Positions 24,993-33,304 of a stretch of 64,000 nt of DNA are shown piece after piece. Made by a program: the position numbers and the translations under genes. The number at the start of each line of letters is the position of its first letter. The first letter of the stretch is position 1. The notes beneath the pieces are model-generated. The model was not told where the DNA came from, searched no databases, and was given only the letters and a program-made list of their open reading frames with translations. The DNA comes from Armatimonadaceae bacterium (lineage in GTDB: Bacteria; Armatimonadota; Armatimonadia; Armatimonadales; Armatimonadaceae), in the NCBI GenBank assembly GCA_030447685.1, contig JAUJOK010000011.1, positions 34,519-98,518 on the forward strand. The letters run 5' to 3'.

Positions 24993-25753
24993 TGCCTTCT
25001 GCCTTGTCTTTCACCACCCTGCAAGCGCCCAAGGACGGCAACACCGACGCCGAATACGAGGACGCCTCCGCCTGCGGCACGTTCGCCGGTAACGCCGAAG
25101 AAGGCACATCGCCCACCTTTGTCGCCGCCGTCGCCGATGGAGCGTCGTCCTCCGTCTTTGCGCGGCAATGGGCGCGGCTTCTGGTGGATGAATTCGTGTC
25201 GGCCCCGTTCGTGGACGGCGAAGCGGAGGAGCGTATCGCGCTGCTGGGGTTCCAGTGGCGCGAGCAGGTCGCCTCGGAATCGCTGCCCTGGTACGCGCAG
25301 GAAAAGCTGGCGCAGGGCGCGCACGCTGCGCTGCTGGTGGTCTGGTGGGATAGCGCCGCGCGTACCTGGTCGGCGCGGGCCATCGGCGACGCCTGTTTAT
25401 TCATCCTGCGCGGAAACGAACTCCGGCACGCCTTTCCCGTCACCCGCTCCGATGCCTTCGACAATCGCCCGGTTCTCGTTTCCACGGAAGCGGCCAGCGA
25501 GAATGCCTTTCCCCTGCCGCCGTTCCACGCCGCCGAAGGCGCGTTCGAGGACGGCGACCGCTTCCTGCTGATGACCGATGCCCTCGCCGCCTGGTTCCTC
25601 GCCGAAACCGAAGCCGGAAATACCCCCTGGGAAACCCTCCCCGGCGATCAATCCGCCTTTGGAGAATGGCTCCAGAGCCTCCGCGCCGACAACCGTATGC
25701 GAAATGACGATGTGACGCTTCTCGTGGCAGCCGTGTCAGACGACTTAGGGTAA
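24992..25753 (+). CDS. PP2C-type phosphatase of the TerY-P locus (YegK-like)
   Basis: 253 residues, ATG overlapping the VWA stop. It is a shortened PP2C fold: NTDAEYEDASACG at the first metal region, AVADGASSSVFARQWA (the usual DGMGG is DGASS), RAIGDACLFILRG, LLMTDALAAWFLAE and the last metal Asp in NDDVTLL. This diverged form is the one found with TerY VWA proteins and helix-hairpin-helix kinases, where it would reverse the kinase. The tight overlap kinase, VWA, phosphatase supports one functional unit. Cytosolic, no membrane segment. Confidence 0.83.
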   Translation: MPSALSFTTLQAPKDGNTDAEYEDASACGTFAGNAEEGTSPTFVAAVADGASSSVFARQWARLLVDEFVSAPFVDGEAEERIALLGFQWREQVASESLPWYAQEKLAQGAHAALLVVWWDSAARTWSARAIGDACLFILRGNELRHAFPVTRSDAFDNRPVLVSTEAASENAFPLPPFHAAEGAFEDGDRFLLMTDALAAWFLAETEAGNTPWETLPGDQSAFGEWLQSLRADNRMRNDDVTLLVAAVSDDLG

Positions 25754-25884
25754 TAGTACAAAGGGTAGCGGCGGAATTCAGTAACGGCCTGATGTGCGAG
25801 GGTTATGCCAAAAATCTTCGGCATGCTAAACTTTGGGCGGCTTCTGTGGTGAACCCGATTCTGTTTTACCGGAATGTGAAGAAA

Positions 25885-26316
25885 ATGCTTTCCCTGTCCG
25901 ACGCGCCAGAGCAAGACATCAAGGATTTCGTCAAGCATTGGCTCAAGTTGCTTGCCAACAACCGCCTCAATGATGCCTGTGCATTGCTGGATGAATCGAA
26001 CTGTTACGGCATTGTTTGGACGCCGGATATGCTTTTGGAAGCAGTGCATAACACCTTCAGCCCGGACACGCGGTTCTACCGATTGCATCCGGAGGGGCCA
26101 ATCTTCACGGACCTGGATGCATTGGAGGAGTACCCCGGTCAGGGGGAGGTCATCGCTTTTAGTGACAGGAGTGGTTATGCCTTCGACCAAGACATACCGC
26201 TTAACGGTGAGCGCAGTGATCTGACGGCAGACCAGGGGGAGGTCATCGCTGCTGATGACCGATGCCCTTCGCCGCCCGGTTCTGCCGTGATTCTGCACGA
26301 CCTGCACGTAATGTGA
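25885..26316 (+). CDS. Hypothetical protein with scarred C-terminus
   Basis: 143 residues from ATG 25885; the frame is open to 25792. The core (VKHWLKLLANNRLNDACALLDE, then GIVWTPDMLLEAVH) looks like a small helical domain known from hypothetical proteins in other genomes; its function is unknown to me. The tail from about 26230 is not native: it begins with an 18-base repeat of 26140-26157 and runs into a fragment copied from the PP2C gene. The protein is therefore probably truncated or extended by recombination. Confidence 0.45.
   Translation: MLSLSDAPEQDIKDFVKHWLKLLANNRLNDACALLDESNCYGIVWTPDMLLEAVHNTFSPDTRFYRLHPEGPIFTDLDALEEYPGQGEVIAFSDRSGYAFDQDIPLNGERSDLTADQGEVIAADDRCPSPPGSAVILHDLHVM
26233..26290 (+). 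repeat. Recombination scar: 18-bp direct repeat plus a fragment of the PP2C gene
   Basis: 26233-26250 is identical to 26140-26157. Directly after it, 26250-26267 is identical to 25566-25583 in the PP2C gene, and the next ~20 bases remain similar. This suggests a partial duplication of the PP2C region that was later deleted. Confidence 0.6.
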
Positions 26317-26439
26317 ATAACGTGAGCGGGCCAGGCTTCTCGGAAATACAGAACCGAGAAAGCCGCTCATGGACGCTCTGAACGCCTCTGTTTTGCCATG
26401 TGGACGACTTTTCAGTCGCAATCCGCCCGCCCATGCGTT

Positions 26440-26910
26440 CGCTATGAATGACCATTTTGATTGCTTTTTCACCAGGGCCACTACCGTGACTTCAAAACCT
26501 TTTACTGCGCCCAGCCTGCGGTGGCGAAGCGCGTTCCCGCGCCTTGTCATTACGTTGTCAGCTTGCTTGAAAAATGTAGCGGTATCACCTTTGCCGACTC
26601 CACGCCGCTTGCCGTTTGTGACAACTGCCGCATCCAGCAGTCTTTGCTTGTCCACCGGCTGGTTTTTTGGCTTCAAATTACATCTGCTTGTCAATGATCA
26701 AGGCGAACTCAATCTAACGACAGGCAGGTAGATGACCGCAAGCCACTGCTTTCTCTTGTCACGGGTTTATTCGGCAAGGTCGCCGACAAAGGCACTAGCC
26801 GATGCGCTGCGCGCCAACGGCATCGAACTTATCACCGCCAGGAAGAACATGACGCCGCGCCCTTTGTCAGCAGTTGCGCAAGCGGGCCATCATCGAAAGC
26901 GTGATTGACC
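26440..26910 (+). pseudogene. IS982-type transposase remnant
   Basis: Pieces in several frames line up in order with IS982-family transposases: MTILIAF, FHQGHYRDFKTFY, GITFADSTPLAVCDNCRI, GWFFGFKLHLLVNDQGEL, DDRKPLLSLVTGLFGK, ADKG, ANGIELIT and KRAIIESVIDQ. The DDE acids are plausibly the Asp of ADST, the Asp of ADKG and the Glu of IIES. At least five frame changes and missing segments make it inactive. No terminal repeats were found. It borders the TerY-P locus on the right and may have driven its rearrangements. Confidence 0.75.
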
Positions 26911-26943
26911 AAGCAGATCGAGGAACTGGTTTTTTGTTTTCAC

Positions 26944-27123
26944 ATGAACTGTGAACAGTATCAGCAGTATCTGACATTCAAGGAGGCGGGCCGGAGAATT
27001 GAAGCGAAAGCGGCTCTGGACAAGTTCATTGCCGCGTTCGCCGCTATGAATGAAAAGCAACAATGGGTCAAAGGCTTTCTTGTAAGCGGTCATTACGGTC
27101 AATGGGGGGTGCTGTCCGTTTGA
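26944..27123 (+). CDS. Short hypothetical ORF
   Basis: 59 residues, starting shortly after the transposase remnant and ending at the -35 region of the Lrp promoter. It is Lys/Ala/Gln-rich and helical in appearance (FKEAGRRIEAKAALDKFI). No ribosome site is evident and no homologue is recognised. It may be a fragment left by the same rearrangements. Confidence 0.25.
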   Translation: MNCEQYQQYLTFKEAGRRIEAKAALDKFIAAFAAMNEKQQWVKGFLVSGHYGQWGVLSV

Positions 27124-27149
27124 CAGCCCCGCCCGCATCGCGCTATACT
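27120..27149 (+). promoter_or_regulatory. Sigma-70-type promoter of the Lrp/aminotransferase operon
   Basis: TTGACA at 27120-27125 and TATACT at 27144-27149 with an 18-base spacer. The predicted start is about eight bases before the ATG at 27164, so the leader is very short and carries no clear ribosome site. Confidence 0.75.
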
Positions 27150-27163
27150 TTGTTTCCACAGCC

Positions 27164-27652
27164 ATGAACAAAAAACGAGACATTTTACGCATTCTGGAGC
27201 GCGACGCGCGCACCCCGCCGGAGCAGATTGCGGCGATGACGGGACATGATGAGGACGAAGTGCGACACGCTATTGCCGCCCTGGAATCCGAAGGGACGAT
27301 TCGCCGCTATAAGACCGTCATCGACTGGGAAAAGGGCGGCGAGCCGAAGGTCTTCGCCTTTATCGACGTGGACGCTACCCCGGAGCGCGGCACCGGCTAC
27401 GACCGCATCGCCGAGCGCATTTACCGCTACCCCGAAGTCCACAGCGTCTATCTGGTGTCCGGCTCGCAGGATTTGCGCGTCGTGGTCGAGGGCCGGACCA
27501 TGCGCGAGGTGGCTGAGTTCGTCGCCGAAAAACTCGCTCCCATTGAAGGCGTGCGCGGAACGGCGACCCACTTCCTGCTCAAAAAATACAAGGATGACGG
27601 CGACCTGTTTGTTGACCCGGAGCCGGACCGGCGGCTGGCGGTGACGCCATGA
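27164..27652 (+). CDS. Lrp/AsnC family transcriptional regulator
   Basis: 162 residues. Residues 1-60 are a winged helix-turn-helix (ILRILERDARTPPEQIAAMTGH...EGTIRRYKTVID). The rest is the RAM/AsnC ligand-binding fold (VFAFIDVDA, IYRYPEVHSVYLVSGSQDLRV, VRGTATHFLL). It overlaps the aminotransferase gene by four bases, a pairing common in Firmicutes and others, in which the regulator usually senses an amino acid and controls the adjacent enzyme. Confidence 0.9.
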   Translation: MNKKRDILRILERDARTPPEQIAAMTGHDEDEVRHAIAALESEGTIRRYKTVIDWEKGGEPKVFAFIDVDATPERGTGYDRIAERIYRYPEVHSVYLVSGSQDLRVVVEGRTMREVAEFVAEKLAPIEGVRGTATHFLLKKYKDDGDLFVDPEPDRRLAVTP

Positions 27653-28803
27653 AGCCGCTGTCGGAGACCGTGCTGTCCGCCCCCGCGTCCGGCATTCGCC
27701 GCTATTTCGATCTGGTCAGTGAAATGGAGGATGCCATCTCGCTCGGCGTCGGCGAACCGGATTTCGTCACACCGTGGCGGGTGCGCGAGGCGGCCATCTA
27801 TTCGCTGGAAAAGGGATACACCACCTACACGTCCAACTACGGCCTGATCGAGCTGCGCCGCGAGATAACCCGCATGCTCCACGACCGTTACGGCGTGATT
27901 TACGACCCGGCCTGCGAGGTGCTGGTGACGGTGGGCGTCTCCGAGGGACTCGACACCGCCTTTCGCGCCCTGCTCAATCCCGGCGACGAGGTGCTGGTTC
28001 CCGAACCCTGTTATGTCTCCTATATCCCCTGTATTCGCTTTGCAGGCGGCTGTCCGGTGCCGGTTCCCACATGCGCGGAAAATCAATTTCAGACATCCGT
28101 CGAAGACATCACCAGCCGGATCACGCCGCGCACCAAAGCCATTCTGCTTTCCTACCCGACCAACCCGACCGGCGCGACCATGACCCGCGAGGGACTTCAG
28201 GCGGTTATCAATGTGGCGCGCGAGCACGACCTGTATGTGGTCTCGGATGAGATTTACGACCGGCTCTCCTACGACGCGCCGCATACCTGTGTCGCGTCAC
28301 TGGAAGGCGCGGCGGAGCGTACCATCCTCCTTAATGGTTTTTCCAAAGCCCACGCCATGACCGGCTGGCGCATCGGGTATGCCTGCGCGCCCGCGCCGAT
28401 CATTGAGACGATGATGAAGGTACATCAATATACGATGATGTGCGCCAGCATCACCGCGCAGATGGCCGCTATCGAGGCGCTGCGTCATGGTGAGCGCGAT
28501 GTGGAAGAGATGGTGACGGATTACGACCGCCGCCGCCGTCTATTCGTCAAGGGCCTCAACGACATCGGCCTGGACTGCGCGCTGCCCGGCGGCGCGTTTT
28601 ATGCCTTTCCCTCCATCGCGCGCACCGGCCTTTCCGCCGATGCCTTCGCAGAGCGCCTGCTTCTGGAACAGCGTGTCCTGGTGATTCCCGGCGATGTATT
28701 CGGCCCCGGCGGTGTCGGCCATGTCCGCTGCTGCTATGCCACGGCGACGGATAAGCTGACCGAGGCGCTCCGGCGCATGGGCCGCTTCCTCGAAACTCTC
28801 TGA
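27649..28803 (+). CDS. Class I/II PLP-dependent aminotransferase
   Basis: 384 residues, typical of aspartate-type aminotransferases (fold type I). Seen: LGVGEPDF at the N-terminus, SNYGLIELRREI, NPTGATM (substrate and cofactor contact), SDEIYDRL, the Schiff-base Lys in LNGFSKAHAMTGWRIGY, and the C-terminal VRCCYAT Arg that holds the substrate carboxylate. Substrate may be aspartate, aromatic or N-acetyl-diaminopimelate-type. Co-translated with the Lrp regulator; a terminator follows. Confidence 0.9.
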   Translation: MKPLSETVLSAPASGIRRYFDLVSEMEDAISLGVGEPDFVTPWRVREAAIYSLEKGYTTYTSNYGLIELRREITRMLHDRYGVIYDPACEVLVTVGVSEGLDTAFRALLNPGDEVLVPEPCYVSYIPCIRFAGGCPVPVPTCAENQFQTSVEDITSRITPRTKAILLSYPTNPTGATMTREGLQAVINVAREHDLYVVSDEIYDRLSYDAPHTCVASLEGAAERTILLNGFSKAHAMTGWRIGYACAPAPIIETMMKVHQYTMMCASITAQMAAIEALRHGERDVEEMVTDYDRRRRLFVKGLNDIGLDCALPGGAFYAFPSIARTGLSADAFAERLLLEQRVLVIPGDVFGPGGVGHVRCCYATATDKLTEALRRMGRFLETL

Positions 28804-28813
28804 CGCAGCCTTT

Positions 28814-28855
28814 TTACGGAGTTCCTGATAAATATCTCAGGAACCCCGTAATTTT
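28814..28855 (+). terminator. Rho-independent terminator after the aminotransferase
   Basis: TTACGG-A-GTTCCTGA pairs with TCAGGAAC-C-CCGTAA around an 8-nt loop, followed by TTTT. It closes the Lrp/aminotransferase operon. Confidence 0.75.
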
Positions 28856-28951
28856 GGTAGCTCAAAACCCCTGCCCGAACTTCCGATACTAATCTTGACG
28901 GCGGCTGCGTGCGGACGCAGACAGCCGATGAATATATCAAGGATAGTATCG

Positions 28952-29725
28952 ATGTCAAAGACACAGAATCTCTCGTGGAATATCGCTCCTGCCGGCAAAC
29001 GGTATATAAGCCTGAAGGGTATCAGCCTGACCCTGCTCGCGGCGGCGGCTTTGGCCGGCTGCGGCGGCGGCGGTGGCGGCTCCGCTGCGACCCTGCCCGG
29101 CACTCCGCCCCCGGTGAACGGCGGCGGCGGCGCTCCTTCCGGTGGAACGGGCCGCTTCGCTCCCAACTACATAGATGAACTGCAGGAAGTTCTGCACTGG
29201 GAAACCCAGGATATTTCCATCTATATCGCGCCGAACAACACGCCGGAAATCACGCAGATGGTGCAGCACGCAGCGAGCCTGTGGGCGACGGGAGCGGAGC
29301 AGCAGATACGCTTCCATCTGACGGATAACGCCGAGCTTGCCGATATTACGCTGCAGATGGTTCCGGCGGGTTCGCTGGGAGCCACTACCTCGGGCCGCAC
29401 CAAAGTGGTTTACCACGAGAGCCTGAATCACGCGGGCTGGCAGATGCTGGAAGCGGAGGTGGCGATTGACGCCGGGCTGGAGCGCCGCCAGATGTTCGAT
29501 ACGGTCGTGCATGAACTGGGCCACGCGCTGGGCATCGACGGCCACAGCAGCTTTGACGGGGACGCGATGTTCGCGATCAGCGAGCCGCCGACGGAAGTGA
29601 CCGTGCGTGACGCCAACACGCTGAAGACGGCTTACGCCTGGATTTTCGGCGGCGAGACAAAAGCGACGCGAAGCCGCGCTCAGGGCGCGCCGCGCACCCA
29701 TACGGTTAGCTGCCCACGCCACTAA
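28952..29725 (+). CDS. Lipoprotein metalloprotease (matrixin-like, M10 family)
   Basis: 257 residues; AAGGAT lies seven bases before this ATG. A lipoprotein signal (LTLLAAAALAGC) ends at a Cys followed by a Gly-rich spacer. The zinc site is VVHELGHALGIDGHSSFDGDAMF, i.e. HExxHxxGxxH followed by the Met of the metzincin turn. Upstream, ISIYIAPNN and AASLWATGAEQQIRFHLTD resemble matrixin strands. It would be anchored to a membrane and degrade extracellular or periplasmic protein. Strong terminators on both sides make it a single-gene unit. Confidence 0.85.
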   Translation: MSKTQNLSWNIAPAGKRYISLKGISLTLLAAAALAGCGGGGGGSAATLPGTPPPVNGGGGAPSGGTGRFAPNYIDELQEVLHWETQDISIYIAPNNTPEITQMVQHAASLWATGAEQQIRFHLTDNAELADITLQMVPAGSLGATTSGRTKVVYHESLNHAGWQMLEAEVAIDAGLERRQMFDTVVHELGHALGIDGHSSFDGDAMFAISEPPTEVTVRDANTLKTAYAWIFGGETKATRSRAQGAPRTHTVSCPRH

Positions 29726-29746
29726 TCACCGCGGGGCAGATGAGAC

Positions 29747-29780
29747 AAAAACCAGGAAAGGCATGCCTTTCCTGGTTTTT
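29747..29780. terminator. Strong bidirectional-type terminator
   Basis: AAAAACCAGGAAAGGC (29747-29762) pairs perfectly with GCCTTTCCTGGTTTTT (29765-29780). A-run and T-run flank it, so it can end transcription from either side. Confidence 0.85.
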
Positions 29781-29926
29781 CTTCGCAGCCTCTTCTGCGC
29801 GCCGAGATTAGCACGAATCTTGCATGCAGACTATAACGACGGACGCGGATTACCCGGCGCTATGTGATGAGCCTCTGTGCGCCGGGGAGTTGCCGCGTCC
29901 GTCGTTCTGGTAAAAGTGGGACAGCC

Positions 29927-30319
29927 ATGCCGAATTGCGTTGATATATGCCTGGAAGTCCACGGCTCCCTGTATGCTGTCTGCGAAGAGGAAGCCCAGGC
30001 CCGGCTTGTCGCCTGGGTGCGGGAAAAGCTCTGCGGTGAAAGCGGCGCATACCACCTGGACGGCAGCGACGAGATCACCGTTCAGCAGGTAGCCGCTGTT
30101 GCCGCCCGGCCAGGATGCGGTTATCTTTTTCCCATCCCCGTGCGGGTGACGGTTACTCCGGGCAAAACCGGCTGGCCCTTCGCTCTTTTGACCGCCCTTC
30201 ATCCCCCTGCCGCGCTCCTGGAAAAGCAGAAGAAAAAGGCCCGGACATGGGCGGAATCCGTTCTGAAGACCGGGGCGACGGAGGCGGGAATCGTCAGCGT
30301 CTCCGTGCTGACGGCGTAA
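29927..30319 (+). CDS. Hypothetical protein, 130 residues
   Basis: Starts at an ATG after GTGGGA; the frame is open to 29864. The product mixes beta-rich and Lys-rich parts (ICLEVHGSLYAVCEEE, then VTVTPGKTGWPF, ending KQKKKARTWAESVLKTG). No signal peptide, membrane helix or known motif. It lies between a terminator and the SDR gene. Function unknown. Confidence 0.5.
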   Translation: MPNCVDICLEVHGSLYAVCEEEAQARLVAWVREKLCGESGAYHLDGSDEITVQQVAAVAARPGCGYLFPIPVRVTVTPGKTGWPFALLTALHPPAALLEKQKKKARTWAESVLKTGATEAGIVSVSVLTA

Positions 30320-30506
30320 CTGCTCCGCTTCCGTCCGTTTCCCCGCCTGCGGCTAACGATAACCGCGACGGTGAGGCCGTAACCATCCGCTCCGCTGCTC
30401 GTTCTTAATAACAGTGCGCCGATGCGCCAGGGAGACAGCGGGTGCGAAAGCCTCAAAAGCGACTATAGGCTTTCGAGCGGCGGCCAGGCCAGATAGGAAA
30501 GCGTTT

Positions 30507-31274
30507 ATGGAGTTGTTTAATTTGCAGGGTAAGACGGCGCTCGTGACCGGCGGCAACGGCGGGATCGGGCTGGGCATCGCGCGGGGACTGGCGCAGGCCG
30601 GTGCGGATGTGGCGATTGCCGGGCGCGATGAAGCCAAGAACGCCGCTGCGGTCGCTGAACTGGAGCGCCTGGGAGTACGGGCAGTCGGGCTGATTGCGGA
30701 CGTGCGGGACGATGTTCAGGCGCGGGAAATGGTCCGTCAGGCGGCGGAGCGTCTGGGCGGGCTGGACATTCTTGTCGCCAATGCCGGAACCAACCTGCGC
30801 AAGCGTCCCGAAGATTACACGCCCCAGGAGTGGCACCATCTAATCGATACCAACCTGACCAGCGTCTTTGCCTGCTGCCAGGCCGCCTACCCGGCGATGA
30901 AAGAGCGCGAGAGCGGCAAGATCGTCACCATCGGCTCGATGACCAGCCTCATGGGCTTCGATATGGCCTCTATTTACGCGGCCACCAAGGGAGCCGTTGT
31001 TCAGCTTACCAAAAGCCTGGCCGCTGCCTGGGCGGCAGACAACATCCAGGTCAACTGCATTCTGCCCGGCTGGATCGATACCGACCTGACGCGGCGCGCC
31101 CGGCAGGTGTTGACCGGTCTGGAAGAGAGGGTGGCAGACCGGACACCGGCGGGGCGCTGGGGGCGTCCCGAAGACCTGGCAGGTGCAGCCGTCTTCCTGT
31201 GCAGCCCGGCCAGCGATTTCGTGACGGGCACGGCGCTGCCGGTAGATGGCGGCTTCTCCAGTTCTCTCTTTTGA
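30507..31274 (+). CDS. SDR family oxidoreductase (gluconate/2-deoxygluconate dehydrogenase type)
   Basis: 255 residues from the ATG after AGGAAA. Classical short-chain dehydrogenase: cofactor loop TGGNGGIG, NAGT, catalytic Ser in GSMTS, YAATK with the catalytic Tyr and Lys, and PGWIDTD. RDE after the second strand suggests NADP(H) use. The start MELFNLQGKTALVTGG is like KduD/gluconate 5-dehydrogenase proteins, so a sugar acid is a likely substrate (inference). It stands alone. Confidence 0.88.
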   Translation: MELFNLQGKTALVTGGNGGIGLGIARGLAQAGADVAIAGRDEAKNAAAVAELERLGVRAVGLIADVRDDVQAREMVRQAAERLGGLDILVANAGTNLRKRPEDYTPQEWHHLIDTNLTSVFACCQAAYPAMKERESGKIVTIGSMTSLMGFDMASIYAATKGAVVQLTKSLAAAWAADNIQVNCILPGWIDTDLTRRARQVLTGLEERVADRTPAGRWGRPEDLAGAAVFLCSPASDFVTGTALPVDGGFSSSLF

Positions 31275-31473
31275 TTCTCGATTCATGGCGCAGGCCTGGT
31301 GCGGGAGCCTCGCTATCGCGGGGCGGGCAGCGGACGGAGCCACGTGTGAAACCCGCTCAAAGCGGGAACAAGCCAGGAGGGTAGCGCACCCTTTTGCTGC
31401 GGAGCGGATAACCGAGTGAATCCGCATCATGCCATTGGAGAAGTGCGCAAATCAAGCCCAAAGGTGAATCCTT

Positions 31474-31905
31474 ATGAAGATTGTCAGCCGCATCGCTGCG
31501 CTTGGTATCGGCGCAGGCTTCCTCGTCACTTGTCTTGCCAGCCCTTCCCTGGCCCAGAGCGAAAGCACGACGCAAAGCGAAAGTACCACACAGCGCGAGG
31601 GCGCCACGCAGAGTGAAGGCGCCACGCAAAGTGAAACCACGACCCAGAGCAACACGGAAACCGGCACGGCTACCGGTGTCCAGCAGCAGCAGAGGCAGCG
31701 GAGCCGGACCATAGAGGAAACCATCGTCCGACGGCGAACCCGGCAGACACCCGTCCAGACGGAGATGACCGGAACGACGAGTGAGAGACGGAGTGTCCGG
31801 ACGAGCACGCGCAGGTCAAGCCGCATGCAGCGCAACAGCCGGCGTCAGTACAATCGGGGCCGTACGCAGTACCGCCGCTCGCGCGCCGTTCGCGCCATGG
31901 GCTAA
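31474..31905 (+). CDS. Secreted low-complexity Ser/Thr/Gln- and Arg-rich protein
   Basis: 143 residues with a signal peptide (cleavage likely after SPSLAQ). The mature part begins with imperfect repeats of TTQSE(S/G) from residue 28 to about 60, then Gln-rich text, then a strongly basic half full of RR and SR pairs. AAAGGTG precedes the ATG. No fold is expected; such proteins can bind anionic polymers, but no function can be assigned. The repeat unit is also seen in the DNA as ~18-base near-repeats. Confidence 0.6.
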   Translation: MKIVSRIAALGIGAGFLVTCLASPSLAQSESTTQSESTTQREGATQSEGATQSETTTQSNTETGTATGVQQQQRQRSRTIEETIVRRRTRQTPVQTEMTGTTSERRSVRTSTRRSSRMQRNSRRQYNRGRTQYRRSRAVRAMG

Positions 31906-31942
31906 GTTCAGGCGGCTGTTTTCTTTAATTGAGATCAGCAGA

Positions 31943-31978
31943 CATGGGATACCGTCGCTCAGGGCGAGGTATCCCATG
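31943..31978 (+). terminator. Hairpin between the secreted protein and the L,D-transpeptidase
   Basis: CATGGGATACC (31943-31953) pairs with GGTATCCCATG (31968-31978), and the loop can pair further. There is no T-run, so it may be a processing or pausing site rather than a true terminator. The right arm covers an upstream ATG at 31976, which argues for the start at 32003. Confidence 0.45.
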
Positions 31979-32002
31979 CTGCATGAATGCAATAGGGTAA
32001 TA

Positions 32003-33289
32003 ATGTCTATGCCACGGTTGCTGGTGGCCCTTTTACTGATCGCCGTGCCGACAACGGGGCGAGCGGCCCCACCCGAAATCCTGCCGCTGACCGGAGAACC
32101 CGCGCAGTACCGAGTCGCCTCGGGAGATACGCTGCTGACCATTTCCCGTCGTACCGGCACCAATCCGGCAGTCCTGGCCCGTCTTAACAGCCTGGCGTCC
32201 GGCGAGGCTCTGACGCCGGGCACCCTCCTGATGCTGCCGACCGTGTATGTTCCCCCTGCCCGTTCCCGCGACGGCGTTGTGCTGAACATTCCGGAACGGG
32301 CCGTTTACGTCTTCCGCGACGGCCTCCTTCTCGGGCGCTACCCGGTTGCCGTCGGCAAGCCTACCTGGCCCACACCCACCGGACAGTTCCGGCTGCACAG
32401 CAAGATCGAGGACCCCATCTGGATCACCCCCCGTGAGATGGTCCGAAGGGAAGGAGCGCGCCAGCGCGTAATCCCTCCCGGCCCCGGCAATCCATTGGGC
32501 GGATATTGGATGGGCTGGTACCGCGACCGCCGTACCGGATCCGAAGTCGGCTTTCACGCCACTAACGCGCCGCTGAGCATCAGCACGGCAGCCTCCCACG
32601 GCTGCGTTCGTCTGTACCCGGAGCATGCCAGCCGCATGTTCTCTCAGGTATCGGTGGGTACGCCGATCCACTCGCTTTATGAGCCTGTTCGGGTCGGTCG
32701 CCGGGAGGGGCGTTACTATTTAAGCGTCTGGCCCGATCTATACGGCACCGGCAAAACGTCGCCGCAGCATATTGAAACTCTCCTGAAAGCCGTCGGGCTG
32801 TGGCCGCTGGCCGACCCCGAGGCAGTACGCCGGGCGGCAGAGCGCCGGGACGGCTACCCGGAGCCTATAGTCGGTGAGAAAGAGCGGCTGGAGGTCAATA
32901 ACCGGATTGTCGCGGCCCCCATCGCTCCGATCCGCGTCTCCGGGGAATGGATGGTGCCGGTTCGGGCTGTGGCGGAGTCGCTGGGTGGGAAGGTGTATCT
33001 CCATAGTGACCTGGACGAGGTGGAGGTAACGAGCGGCAATGGGCGCTCTCTAATTCTTCGGGCAGGGCAGCCCACGGCAACGCTAAATAGTGACGCGATC
33101 CCGCTTTCTGTGTCCGCGACCTTTGTGGAAGGGGTTTTGGTCGCGCCGCTAACTCCCCTCGCCAATCTTTTTGAGGCGGACGTGACCTGGGACTCAGGGA
33201 AGGCGCTGGCCGTGCGCAGCCGCCTCCTCCCCGCGCCGGAACCGGGCGGCACGGCTGCTGCGGCCCCTGCCGCCTCCGTCTCGCCATAA
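32003..33289 (+). CDS. LysM and L,D-transpeptidase (YkuD) protein with copper-amine-oxidase-like C-terminal domain
   Basis: 428 residues. Signal peptide (LLVALLLIAVPTTGRA), LysM at residues ~32-80 (YRVASGDTLLTI), YkuD domain at ~90-245 with the catalytic motif HATNAPLSISTAASHGCVR, then a ~110-residue beta-rich domain near the end (IRVSGEWMVPVRAVAESLGG, VSATFVEGVLVAPL) resembling copper amine oxidase N-domains. YkuD enzymes make 3-3 peptidoglycan crosslinks or attach lipoproteins; LysM holds the enzyme on the wall. The accessory domain is common in secreted proteins of Firmicutes and Armatimonadota and may be a binding module. Confidence 0.85.
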   Translation: MSMPRLLVALLLIAVPTTGRAAPPEILPLTGEPAQYRVASGDTLLTISRRTGTNPAVLARLNSLASGEALTPGTLLMLPTVYVPPARSRDGVVLNIPERAVYVFRDGLLLGRYPVAVGKPTWPTPTGQFRLHSKIEDPIWITPREMVRREGARQRVIPPGPGNPLGGYWMGWYRDRRTGSEVGFHATNAPLSISTAASHGCVRLYPEHASRMFSQVSVGTPIHSLYEPVRVGRREGRYYLSVWPDLYGTGKTSPQHIETLLKAVGLWPLADPEAVRRAAERRDGYPEPIVGEKERLEVNNRIVAAPIAPIRVSGEWMVPVRAVAESLGGKVYLHSDLDEVEVTSGNGRSLILRAGQPTATLNSDAIPLSVSATFVEGVLVAPLTPLANLFEADVTWDSGKALAVRSRLLPAPEPGGTAAAAPAASVSP

Positions 33290-33304
33290 TAGAAGGACAA
33301 AATA

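Noticed and set aside
26944..27123. C-terminal part of the IS982 transposase
   Set aside because: Its residues do not match the known end of the family, so it is listed only as a weak separate ORF.
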